NCBI GenBank assembly: GCA_025929745.1
Contig: JAICPQ010000086.1
Location: 1 to 10,088 of the forward strand
Direction: 5' to 3'
Source: Burkholderiales bacterium
GTDB taxonomy: Bacteria > Pseudomonadota > Gammaproteobacteria > Burkholderiales > SG8-39
Length of the DNA stretch: 10,088 nucleotides
Made by a program: the position numbers and the translations under genes. Below the pieces are notes generated by a model, which had not been told where the DNA came from, did not search any database, and worked only from the letters and a program-made list of their open reading frames with translations. Position 1 is the first letter of the stretch; each line of letters opens with the position of its first letter. Shown one piece after another: positions 1-5,525 of the stretch.

Positions 1-358
1 AGCGCGTGTACTGCGTGATCTTGCGCCGTCCCGACTCGCCCTCCTTGCGCAACGCGTCGAGCTGCGGGCTGACCGCCGTCATCAGCTGCATGATGATCGA
101 GGCGGAGATGTAGGGCATGATGCCCAGGGCGAAGATGGTGAAGCGCGACAGCGCGCCGCCCGAGAACATGTTGAACATGCCGAGGATGCCGCCCTGCTGG
201 CCCTGGAAAAGGTCGGCGAGCACGTTGGGATCGATTCCCGGCACCGGGATGTGCGCGCCGATGCGGAACACCACCAGCGCGCCCAGGAGAAAGAAGAGGC
301 GCCGCTTGAGGTCGCCATAGCGCGCGCCCTTGCCGACGTTAGGAAGAGCGGTCGCCAT
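1..358 (-). CDS. secY: Preprotein translocase subunit SecY, N-terminal part (partial)
   Basis: SecY is the pore subunit of the SecYEG translocon in the inner membrane. The first 119 codons are present; the rest runs off base 1. The translated start MATALPNVGKGARYGDLKRR is cytosolic. The first membrane helix is about residues 20-37 (LFFLLGALVVFRIGAHIPVP). The plug region follows (GMFNMFSGGALSRFTIFALG, about 60-79), then the second helix (IMPYISASIIMQL, about 80-95). The conserved EGESGRRKITQYTR stretch ends the visible part. All are typical of proteobacterial SecY. The start codon shares one base with the rplO stop. Confidence 0.97.
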   Translation of the reverse strand, partial: MATALPNVGKGARYGDLKRRLFFLLGALVVFRIGAHIPVPGIDPNVLADLFQGQQGGILGMFNMFSGGALSRFTIFALGIMPYISASIIMQLMTAVSPQLDALRKEGESGRRKITQYTR

Positions 359-870
359 CAGCTCGCGGCTTCACCCTCGGTCTTGGGTTTCTTTTTTTCC
401 TTTTTCGGCTTTTCCGGCGCTGCGGGCTTGTCGATCACTTCCACCGTTCCGCCCGCGGCTTCAATCGCCGCGCGCGCGCCTTTCGAGGCGCGCACATCGC
501 CTTTCACGTTCAGCTTCTTCGATACCTTGCCGGACACGATGATCTTGGCGGCGAGCGCCTTCTTCGACACGATGCCGGCCGATTGCAGAGCGGCGAGATC
601 GACGTCGGCCACCTCCAGGCGCTCGAGCTCCGAAAGCCGCACCTCGGCGATATCGTCTCGTGTGGGCGAGTTGAAGCCGCGCTTGGGCAGGCGCCGATGC
701 AGCGGCATCTGCCCGCCCTCGAAGCCGAGCTTGTGGAAACCGCCGGAGCGCGCCTTCTGCCCCTTGTGACCGCGGCCCGCCGTCTTGCCCCACCCGGAGC
801 CGACGCCGCGGCCGACGCGATGCCGGTCCTTCTTGGCGCCGGGCGCCGGTTTTAGCGAGTTAAGCCGCAT
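358..870 (-). CDS. rplO: 50S ribosomal protein L15 (uL15) with Lys/Pro/Glu-rich C-terminal tail
   Basis: L15 is a late-assembly 50S protein with a long rRNA-threading N-terminus. It opens MRLNSLKPAPGAKKDRHRVG and then has GKTAGRGHKGQKARSGG (28-44) and GFEGGQMPLHRRLPKRGF (49-66). The C-terminal signature SKGARAAIEAAGGTVEVI (129-146) is where E. coli L15 (144 aa) nearly ends. Here about 24 more residues follow, KPAAPEKPKKEKKKPKTEG and so on, for a total of 170. The MRLN start is fixed by homology although it lies 11 nt inside rpmD and has only a weak ribosome-binding site. The stop shares a base with the secY start (TGATG). Confidence 0.97.
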   Translation of the reverse strand: MRLNSLKPAPGAKKDRHRVGRGVGSGWGKTAGRGHKGQKARSGGFHKLGFEGGQMPLHRRLPKRGFNSPTRDDIAEVRLSELERLEVADVDLAALQSAGIVSKKALAAKIIVSGKVSKKLNVKGDVRASKGARAAIEAAGGTVEVIDKPAAPEKPKKEKKKPKTEGEAAS

Positions 871-1039
871 CGATGCGCACCAGATAGGCCACCCTGTTGA
901 TCATGCCGCGCACCGCCGGCGTATCGGCGAGCTCGACCACGTGGTTGATGCGCCGCAAGCCGAGCCCGCGCACCGTCGCGCGGTGCGTGTGCTTGATGCC
1001 GGAGACGCTTTTCAGAAGCTGCACCCGGATCTTCTTCAT
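860..1039 (-). CDS. rpmD: 50S ribosomal protein L30 (uL30)
   Basis: L30 is a small 50S protein with a ferredoxin-like fold near the 5S rRNA region. I translated the strand between rpsE and rplO by hand. It gives 59 aa, the same length as E. coli L30, beginning MKKIRVQLLKSVSGIKHTHR, with RGLGLRRINHVVELADTPAV (24-43) and RGMINRVAYLVRIDAA at the end. The GLGLRRI and DTPAVRGMIN motifs are diagnostic. It overlaps rpsE by 4 nt (ATGA). Its stop lies 11 nt inside rplO. Nothing in it departs from the family. Confidence 0.97.
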   Translation of the reverse strand: MKKIRVQLLKSVSGIKHTHRATVRGLGLRRINHVVELADTPAVRGMINRVAYLVRIDAA

Positions 1040-1554
1040 GTCGTGATTTCCTCGACCTTCTTGCCGCGGCGCGCCGCGATCTCCGCCGGCGTGCTCATCG
1101 ACTTCAGGCCGTTCAGCGTGGCGCGCACGACGTTATAGGGATTGGTCGACCCGAAGCACTTGGCGAGCACGTTGGTCACACCCATGACCTCGAACACCGC
1201 GCGCATGGGACCACCCGCGATGATCCCGGTGCCCTCGTGCGCCGGCTGCATCAGCACCTTCGCGGCGCCGTGCCGGCCCGTCACTACATGATGCAGGGTG
1301 CCGTTCTTCAGCTTCACCTTGAAGAGCCGCCGTCGCGCCTCCTCCATCGCCTTCTGCACCGCGACCGGCACCTCGCGCGCCTTGCCCTTGCCCATGCCGA
1401 TGCCGCCGTCGCCGTCGCCCACCACGGTGAGCGCGGCGAAGCCGAGCACGCGGCCGCCCTTCACAACCTTGGTGACGCGGTTTACCGCGACCATCTTTTC
1501 GCGCAGCCCGTCGCCGCGCTCTTCGTGCTGCATCCTGGGTTGGATCTTCGCCAT
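1036..1554 (-). CDS. rpsE: 30S ribosomal protein S5 (uS5)
   Basis: S5 lies at the mRNA entry and helps decoding accuracy; changes in its N-terminal loop give spectinomycin resistance in E. coli. The product is 172 aa (E. coli 167). The N-terminal dsRNA-binding-like domain contains VNRVTKVVKGGRVLGFAALT (24-43) and GDGDGGIGMGKGKAREVP (46-63). The C-terminal domain has AHEGTGIIAGGPMRAVFEVM (105-124) and GSTNPYNVVRATLNGL. The KVVKGGR loop looks like the normal spectinomycin-sensitive sequence. GCGAGGAA lies before the start. The stop overlaps the rpmD start as ATGA. Confidence 0.98.
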   Translation of the reverse strand: MAKIQPRMQHEERGDGLREKMVAVNRVTKVVKGGRVLGFAALTVVGDGDGGIGMGKGKAREVPVAVQKAMEEARRRLFKVKLKNGTLHHVVTGRHGAAKVLMQPAHEGTGIIAGGPMRAVFEVMGVTNVLAKCFGSTNPYNVVRATLNGLKSMSTPAEIAARRGKKVEEITT

Positions 1555-1563
1555 GATTCCTCG

Positions 1564-1920
1564 CTAAAACTTCAATCCGCCGGCGCGCGCGGCATCCGCG
1601 AGCGCCTTGACGCGCCCGTGGTAGCGGTATCCCGCTCGGTCGAAAGCAACCTTTTCAATGCCGGCCTGTTTCGCCTTCTCAGCGATGCGCTGGCCCACGA
1701 TCTGGGCAGCCTTGCGGTTGCCGCCATGCTTGAGCTGCGTGCGCAGGTCCTTTTCCGCGGTGGAAGCCGCCGCGAGCACTTTGTCGCCCCCGGCGGAGGT
1801 GATCTGCGCATAGATGTGCGTGTTCGTGCGGTGCACGGTAAGCCGCGCGGCGCCCACCTCGCGGATCTTCAGGCGGGTCTGGCGTGCGCGGCGCAGGCGT
1901 GAAAGATTTTTCGCGCTCAT
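1564..1920 (-). CDS. rplR: 50S ribosomal protein L18 (uL18)
   Basis: L18 binds 5S rRNA together with L5 in the central protuberance. The product is 118 aa (E. coli 117). It shows SRLRRARQTRLKIRE at the basic N-terminus, LTVHRTNTHIYAQI (27-40), then KAAQIVGQRIAEKAKQAGIE (70-89) and FDRAGYRYHGRVKALADAAR, which ends the family. The upstream region has no strong Shine-Dalgarno (only AAGAAGTAACC), and the gene begins 8 nt after rplF, so re-initiation after rplF is plausible. Confidence 0.98.
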   Translation of the reverse strand: MSAKNLSRLRRARQTRLKIREVGAARLTVHRTNTHIYAQITSAGGDKVLAAASTAEKDLRTQLKHGGNRKAAQIVGQRIAEKAKQAGIEKVAFDRAGYRYHGRVKALADAARAGGLKF

Positions 1921-1928
1921 GGCAGTGG

Positions 1929-2462
1929 TTACTTCTTCTTCGTCTCTTTCAATACGATGACTTCGTCGCGATAGCGCACGCCCTTGCCCTTGTACGGCTC
2001 GGGCGGACGCACCGCGCGCACCTCGGCGGCCACCTGGCCGACGAGCTGCTTGTCGATGCCGCTGATCACGATCTCGGTCTGGCTCGGCGTCGCGACCTTG
2101 ATGCCCTTTGGCATCTTGTGCTCCACCGGGTGCGAAAAGCCGAGCGAGAGCGAGAGCTTGTCGCCCTGTGCCTGCGCGCGGAAGCCGACACCAACGAGCG
2201 TGAGGCGCTTCTCGAAGCCCTTGGTGACCCCGGTCACCATGCCCGCGACCAGCGCACGCATCGTGCCCGACATGGCGTTGGCGTGGTTCGAGTTGCCGAG
2301 CGGCTCGAACTCGATCTGCTCGCCCTTCTTCTCCACCGCGACATTCGGGTCGGCGCGGCGCGCCATGCTGCCAAGCGGCCCCTTCACCGAGATGTTGCCG
2401 CCGGCGATCGTGATTTCGACGCCTTTCGGCAGCGGTACGGGATATTTTGCGATTCGCGACAT
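1929..2462 (-). CDS. rplF: 50S ribosomal protein L6 (uL6)
   Basis: L6 has two similar domains and sits near the sarcin-ricin loop and the factor-binding site. The product is 177 aa, identical in length to E. coli. It opens MSRIAKYPVPLPKGVEI. It contains NAMSGTMRALVAGMVTGVTK (62-81), RLTLVGVGFRAQAQGDKLSL (86-105) and PEPYKGKGVRYRDE (154-167), with the ending LKETKKK. The NAMSGTMRAL and LKETKKK pieces resemble betaproteobacterial L6 as I remember it. A frame extending upstream to 2492 would overlap rpsH and lacks homology, so the start at 2462 was chosen. Confidence 0.98.
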   Translation of the reverse strand: MSRIAKYPVPLPKGVEITIAGGNISVKGPLGSMARRADPNVAVEKKGEQIEFEPLGNSNHANAMSGTMRALVAGMVTGVTKGFEKRLTLVGVGFRAQAQGDKLSLSLGFSHPVEHKMPKGIKVATPSQTEIVISGIDKQLVGQVAAEVRAVRPPEPYKGKGVRYRDEVIVLKETKKK

Positions 2463-2476
2463 AAGCTGACTTCCCT

Positions 2477-2872
2477 TTACGCCACGATGCAAAGCACTTC
2501 GCCGCCCACGCCGTCGGCGCGCGCCTTGCGGTCGGTCATCACGCCGCGAGAGGTGGAGAGGATCGCCACGCCGAGCCCGTTCATGATGCGCGGAATGTCG
2601 TTACGGCCGCGGTAAACCCGCAGTCCCGGCTTGGAGACGCGCTCCAGGCGCTCGATCACCGGCCGACCCGCGTAGTACTTCAAACCGATGCGCAGCTCTT
2701 TCTTCACGCCATTCTCGCGCAGCGCGAAGTCCTCGATGTAGCCCTCGTCCTTCAGCACCTGGGCGATGGAGGCCTTCAGCTTCGACGCCGGCATCACCAC
2801 TTCCGCATGCCCTACCAGCTGGGCGTTGCGGATGCGGATCAGCATGTCCGCAATGGGATCGCTCATGCTCAT
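2477..2872 (-). CDS. rpsH: 30S ribosomal protein S8 (uS8)
   Basis: S8 is a primary binder of 16S rRNA helix 21, and in E. coli it is the translational repressor of the spc operon. The product is 131 aa (E. coli 130). It opens MSMSDPIADMLIRIRNAQ and has the C-terminal signature STSRGVMTDRKAR (106-118) and GGEVLCIVA. Two in-frame ATGs are 6 nt apart (2872 and 2866). The first is preferred because MSM matches other S8 proteins and because a perfect AGGAGG, overlapping the rpsN stop, lies 6 nt before it. Confidence 0.98.
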   Translation of the reverse strand: MSMSDPIADMLIRIRNAQLVGHAEVVMPASKLKASIAQVLKDEGYIEDFALRENGVKKELRIGLKYYAGRPVIERLERVSKPGLRVYRGRNDIPRIMNGLGVAILSTSRGVMTDRKARADGVGGEVLCIVA

Positions 2873-2882
2873 GGACGCCCTC

Positions 2883-3188
2883 CTACCAGCTTGCCTTGAT
2901 CACGCCGGGCACTTCGCCGCGCAGCGCGAGCTCGCGCAGCTTGTTGCGCGCGAGACCGAACTTGCGGAACACGCCGCGCGGCCGTCCGGTCAGCGCGCAG
3001 CGGTTGCGCAGGCGCACCGGCGAGGAATCGCGCGGCAGCTTCTGCAGCTTCTGACGCGCCTCTTCCTTCGCTTCGTCCGATGCGCGCGCATCGTTCATGA
3101 TCTCGAGCAGCTGCGCGCGTTTGGTCTTGAATTTCTCGACGGTCTTGCGGCGCTTTTGTTCGCGCAGCTTCAGTGCGAGCTTGGCCAT
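2883..3188 (-). CDS. rpsN: 30S ribosomal protein S14, zinc-free form (uS14)
   Basis: S14 binds 16S rRNA in the 30S head with S19 and S10. The product is 101 aa, the long form (E. coli 101). It ends GRPRGVFRKFGLARNKLREL then ALRGEVPGVIKASW. The segment KLPRDSSPVRLRNRCALTGR has one cysteine only, so the CXXC...CXXC zinc knuckle of the short form is missing and this is the zinc-independent type. The ribosome-binding site before the MAKL start is weak (GAGAG), so its translation may depend on rplE, which ends 10 nt upstream. Confidence 0.98.
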   Translation of the reverse strand: MAKLALKLREQKRRKTVEKFKTKRAQLLEIMNDARASDEAKEEARQKLQKLPRDSSPVRLRNRCALTGRPRGVFRKFGLARNKLRELALRGEVPGVIKASW

Positions 3189-3198
3189 GCGTGGTCTC

Positions 3199-3888
3199 TC
3201 AGTGCTTGAACGGAAAGCGAAACGCGGCGAGGAGCGAGCGTGCCTCGTCGTCGGACTTCGCGCTGGTGGTGATCGCGATGTTCATGCCTCGCAGCATGTC
3301 GATCTTGTCGTAGTCGATCTCGGGGAAAATGATCTGTTCCTTGAAGCCCAGGTTGTAGTTGCCCCGGCCGTCGAAGGCGCGATTCGATACGCCGCGGAAG
3401 TCGCGGATACGCGGCATGGCCACGTTCACCAGGCGGTCGAGAAATTCGTACATGCGAGCGCCGCGCAGCGTGACCATGCAGCCGACCGGGAAGTTGGCGC
3501 GGATCTTGAAGTTGGCGATCGACTTCCGGGACTTGGTGACCACCGGCTTCTGGCCGGCGATCTTCGCCATGTCGGCCACCGCGGCATCCAGCACCTTCTT
3601 GTCGGTCGTGGTTTCACCCACGCCCATGTTGATCGTGATTTTCTTGATGCGCGGCACCTGCATCACGGTCTTGTAGCCGTGCTTCTGCATGAGATCGGGT
3701 ACCACCTTTTCCCGGTAGTGCAGCGCAAGGCGCGCCGGCGGCGCCGGCACTTCCGGCGCGGCCGGCTTCGGCGCCTCCTTCTTCGGCGCCTGCGCCTCCT
3801 TCTTCGGTTTCTGGGCCTGCTGCGGCGCCGGTTTTTTCTCCGCCGGCTTTGCGTCCTGCTTCGCCTTCTCTTTGTCGTGCTTTGCCAT
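3199..3888 (-). CDS. rplE: 50S ribosomal protein L5 (uL5) with ~50-aa Lys/Ala/Pro-rich N-terminal extension
   Basis: L5 binds 5S rRNA in the central protuberance and forms bridge B1b with S13 in the 30S head. The core is clear: QVPRIKKITINMGVGE (77-92), IAGQKPVVTKSRKSIANFKI, GCMVTLRGARMYEFLDR and DGRGNYNLGFKEQIIFPEID. The protein is 229 aa, whereas L5 is normally about 179. Homology to the family begins at about residue 52 (ARLALHYREKVV), where other L5 proteins have MARL and start. Here the codon before ARL is proline, so the usual start is gone. The added N-terminus contains KPAEKKPAPQQAQ and two KKEA units. The start at 3888 is supported by AGGTGGA and by the TAATG junction with rplX. Confidence 0.96.
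   Translation of the reverse strand: MAKHDKEKAKQDAKPAEKKPAPQQAQKPKKEAQAPKKEAPKPAAPEVPAPPARLALHYREKVVPDLMQKHGYKTVMQVPRIKKITINMGVGETTTDKKVLDAAVADMAKIAGQKPVVTKSRKSIANFKIRANFPVGCMVTLRGARMYEFLDRLVNVAMPRIRDFRGVSNRAFDGRGNYNLGFKEQIIFPEIDYDKIDMLRGMNIAITTSAKSDDEARSLLAAFRFPFKH
3771..3807 (-). repeat. 21-bp-period direct repeat in the rplE extension
   Basis: The 16-base unit GCGCCTCCTTCTTCGG (plus-strand reading) occurs at 3771-3786 and again, exactly, at 3792-3807. The period is 21 bases, or seven codons. It encodes PKKEAQA followed by PKKEAPK in the added N-terminus of L5. This looks like an in-frame tandem duplication that lengthened the tail. Confidence 0.85.
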
Positions 3889-4205
3889 TACGCGTCCACC
3901 TGCTCGTCGTTCGCCTTGAAGATGCGCACCTTGCGACCGTCCTGCAGCGTCTTCAGGCCGACGCGGTCGGCCTTCTTCGTCGCCGGATTGAAGAGCGCGA
4001 CGTTCGAGACGTGAATCGGCAGGTCCTTGTCGACGATGCCGCCCTGCACGCCTTTCATCGGGTTGGGGCGCTGGTTCTTCTTGACGCGGTTCACGCCTTC
4101 GACCACGACGTGATCGACGTCGACGCGGCGCAGGACGGTGCCGCGCTTGCCCTTGTCGCGTCCGGCCAGCACGATGACCTCGTCGCCTTTCCGAATGCGA
4201 TTCAT
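3888..4205 (-). CDS. rplX: 50S ribosomal protein L24 (uL24)
   Basis: L24 is an assembly-initiating protein that binds the 5' end of 23S rRNA and lies near the tunnel exit. The product is 105 aa (104 in E. coli). The KOW motif is at the N-terminus: RIRKGDEVIVLAGRDKGKRG (3-22). This is followed by VEGVNRVKKNQRPNP (35-49) and GGIVDKDLPIHVSNVAL. The start was placed at the TGATG junction with rplN, with CCGGAGG upstream. A longer in-frame extension to about 4514 runs inside rplN and has no homology, so it was rejected. The TAA stop shares its last A with the rplE ATG (TAATG). Confidence 0.98.
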   Translation of the reverse strand: MNRIRKGDEVIVLAGRDKGKRGTVLRRVDVDHVVVEGVNRVKKNQRPNPMKGVQGGIVDKDLPIHVSNVALFNPATKKADRVGLKTLQDGRKVRIFKANDEQVDA

Positions 4206-4573
4206 CAGAGGACCTCCGGCGCGAGCGACACGATCTTCATGAACTGCTCGGTGCGCAGCTCGCGTGTCACCGGTCCGAAGATGCGCGTGCCAATCGGCTC
4301 CATCTTCGGCGTGAGCAGCACCGCGGCGTTGCGGTCGAAGCGGATGAGCGAGCCGTCGGCGCGGCGCACGCCCTTCGCGGTGCGCACCACCACGGCATCG
4401 TAGATCTCGCCCTTCTTCACGCGGCCGCGCGGCGCCGCGTCCTTCACGCTCACCTTGATCAGGTCGCCGATCGACGCGTAACGGCGCTTGGAGCCGCCCA
4501 TTACCTTGATGCACATGACGGCGCGCGCGCCGGTGTTATCGGCGACGTCCAACACGGTCTGCATCTGGATCAT
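4205..4573 (-). CDS. rplN: 50S ribosomal protein L14 (uL14)
   Basis: L14 lies at the subunit interface between L3 and L19, makes bridge contacts to 16S rRNA, and is the target of the silencing factor RsfS in bacteria. The product is 122 aa (E. coli 123). It opens MIQMQTVLDVADNTGARAVM and contains RYASIGDLIKVSVKDAAPRG (31-50), VVVRTAKGVRRADGS (61-75) and GTRIFGPVTRELR (95-107), all family signatures. It is the first gene after the 90-nt gap. Its stop shares one base with the rplX start (TGATG). Confidence 0.98.
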   Translation of the reverse strand: MIQMQTVLDVADNTGARAVMCIKVMGGSKRRYASIGDLIKVSVKDAAPRGRVKKGEIYDAVVVRTAKGVRRADGSLIRFDRNAAVLLTPKMEPIGTRIFGPVTRELRTEQFMKIVSLAPEVL

Positions 4574-4663
4574 TGGTTTCTCTCCGCTCCAACTTGCGCG
4601 CCAGGCTCCGGATCGAACTCGAGGCGGGCAGTTTTGGACCCCCGGGCTTGGGGGACCCGAATT
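4574..4663 (-). promoter_or_regulatory. rpsQ-rplN gap (S10/spc boundary) with GC hairpin
   Basis: This 90-nt gap sits where E. coli ends the S10 operon and starts spc. Just after the rpsQ stop the transcript can form a hairpin at 4636-4657: GGUCCCCC, loop AAGCCC, GGGGGUCC. That is five G-C pairs, one U-U mismatch and two more G-C pairs. The hairpin is followed by AAAACUG, not a U-tract, so a classical Rho-independent terminator is unlikely on this strand. It could be a processing or 3'-end-stabilising structure, or an attenuator. I see no convincing -35/-10 pair in the gap. The rplN ribosome-binding site is GGAGCGGAGAG near 4577-4587. Confidence 0.45.
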
Positions 4664-4918
4664 CTAGACGGCCTTCGACTTCTCCACAAGGCGCGTTACG
4701 CGCCACGACTTCGTTCGTGAGATCGGCCGGCACTCGGCGATCTCGACAAGGTCGCCCTCGCCGAACTGCCCTTCCTCGACGTGCGCATGGTATTTCCGCG
4801 AACGGGTGATGGTCTTGCCCATGAGCGCGTCGCGTACGCGGCGCTCCACGCGCACCACCACGGTCTTCTGCATCTTGTTGCTCGTCACACGGCCGACGAG
4901 CGTCCTTTGATTGCTCAT
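4664..4918 (-). CDS. rpsQ: 30S ribosomal protein S17 (uS17)
   Basis: S17 is a primary 16S rRNA-binding protein of the 30S body with an OB fold. The product is 84 aa (E. coli 84). Signatures are LVGRVTSNKMQKTVVVRVER (7-26), RKYHAHVEEG (41-50) and GDLVEIAECRPISRTKSW (55-72). The ATGA overlap with rpmC suggests coupled translation. It is the last gene of the S10 block; in E. coli the S10 operon ends here. The TAG stop is followed by a GC-rich hairpin and the 90-nt gap to rplN. Confidence 0.98.
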   Translation of the reverse strand: MSNQRTLVGRVTSNKMQKTVVVRVERRVRDALMGKTITRSRKYHAHVEEGQFGEGDLVEIAECRPISRTKSWRVTRLVEKSKAV

Positions 4919-5106
4919 TTGGAAGCCTTTTCTTTCATGATGGTGCGCACGCGCGCGATGTCGCGCTTCACCTTCTTCAGCTGGCTTGTGTTCGAGAGCT
5001 GCTGCGTGGCGAGCTGCATGCGCAGGCCGAACTGGGCGCGCAGCAGCGCCTCCAGCTCCTTCCGCAGCTCCTCGCCGTTCTTGCCGCGCAATTCACTAGG
5101 CTTCAT
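4915..5106 (-). CDS. rpmC: 50S ribosomal protein L29 (uL29)
   Basis: L29 is a small helical-hairpin protein at the tunnel exit beside L23, within reach of nascent-chain factors. The product is 63 aa, identical in length to the E. coli protein. It opens MKPSELRGKNGEELRKELEA and has the helix-turn-helix pattern LLRAQFGLRMQLATQQLSNT followed by KKVKRDIARVRTI, typical of the family. The start abuts the rplP stop with no spacer and is preceded by CGGAGG. The stop overlaps the rpsQ start as ATGA. Confidence 0.98.
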   Translation of the reverse strand: MKPSELRGKNGEELRKELEALLRAQFGLRMQLATQQLSNTSQLKKVKRDIARVRTIMKEKASK

Positions 5107-5523
5107 CTAGCCTCCGAGCATGCGCTGCACGACGATGGTGCGGAACGGCAGCTTGGCCGAAGCGAGCGCGAACGCCTCCTTGGCCAAGCCCTCGGTGACG
5201 CCGTCCATCTCGAAGATGATCTTGCCGGGCTGGATCTCGCATACGAAGTACTCGGGGTTGCCCTTGCCGTTGCCCATGCGCACCTCGGCGGGTTTCTGCG
5301 ACACAGGCTTGTCGGGGAACACGCGGATCCAGATGCGCCCGCCGCGCTTGATGTGGCGCGACATGGCGCGACGTCCCGCCTCGAGCTGGCGCGCCGTCAG
5401 CCGGCCGCGCGTGGTGGCTTTCAAGCCATACTCGCCGAACGACACTTTGGCGCCGCGCGTGGCGTTGCCGGTGTTCCGGCCTTTCTGCTGCTTGCGATAT
5501 TTGGTTCTTGCCGGTTGCAGCAT
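5107..5523 (-). CDS. rplP: 50S ribosomal protein L16 (uL16)
   Basis: L16 binds near the A site and tRNA elbow on the 50S subunit and is a late assembly protein. The product is 138 aa (136 in E. coli). It begins MLQPARTKYRKQQKGRNTG. It has the conserved ARQLEAGRRAMSRHIKRGGR (44-63) and FPDKPVSQKPAEVRMGNGKG (69-88). R82 in that stretch matches the arginine hydroxylated by the E. coli 2-oxoglutarate oxygenase YcfD/RoxA; whether that enzyme exists here is unknown. The start follows AAGGAG, which overlaps the rpsC TAG stop. The TAG of rplP is directly followed by the rpmC ATG. Confidence 0.98.
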   Translation of the reverse strand: MLQPARTKYRKQQKGRNTGNATRGAKVSFGEYGLKATTRGRLTARQLEAGRRAMSRHIKRGGRIWIRVFPDKPVSQKPAEVRMGNGKGNPEYFVCEIQPGKIIFEMDGVTEGLAKEAFALASAKLPFRTIVVQRMLGG

Positions 5524-5525
5524 GA

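Noticed and set aside
82..320. Open frames on both strands within the secY region
   Set aside because: The minus-strand frame is shifted relative to the clear SecY reading frame, and the plus-strand frames are its antisense. Neither resembles a protein family.
387..415. Plus-strand T-rich run resembling a terminator tail
   Set aside because: It is the complement of lysine codons in the L15 tail; no stable stem precedes it and no plus-strand gene ends there.
3097..4014. Plus-strand open frame (305 codons) with Arg/Leu runs opposite rplE
   Set aside because: The Leu/Arg runs are the reverse complement of the Lys/Ala-rich L5 extension, not a membrane protein.
4206..4514. Upstream extension of the rplX frame
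   Set aside because: It lies wholly inside rplN in another frame. L24 homology begins at the MNRIRKGDEV methionine at 4205, with a good ribosome-binding site.
4594..4625. GAGTTCGATCC in the rpsQ-rplN gap, reminiscent of a tRNA T-loop
   Set aside because: The flanking bases do not form a T-stem, and no acceptor, D or anticodon arm can be found in the 90-nt gap.
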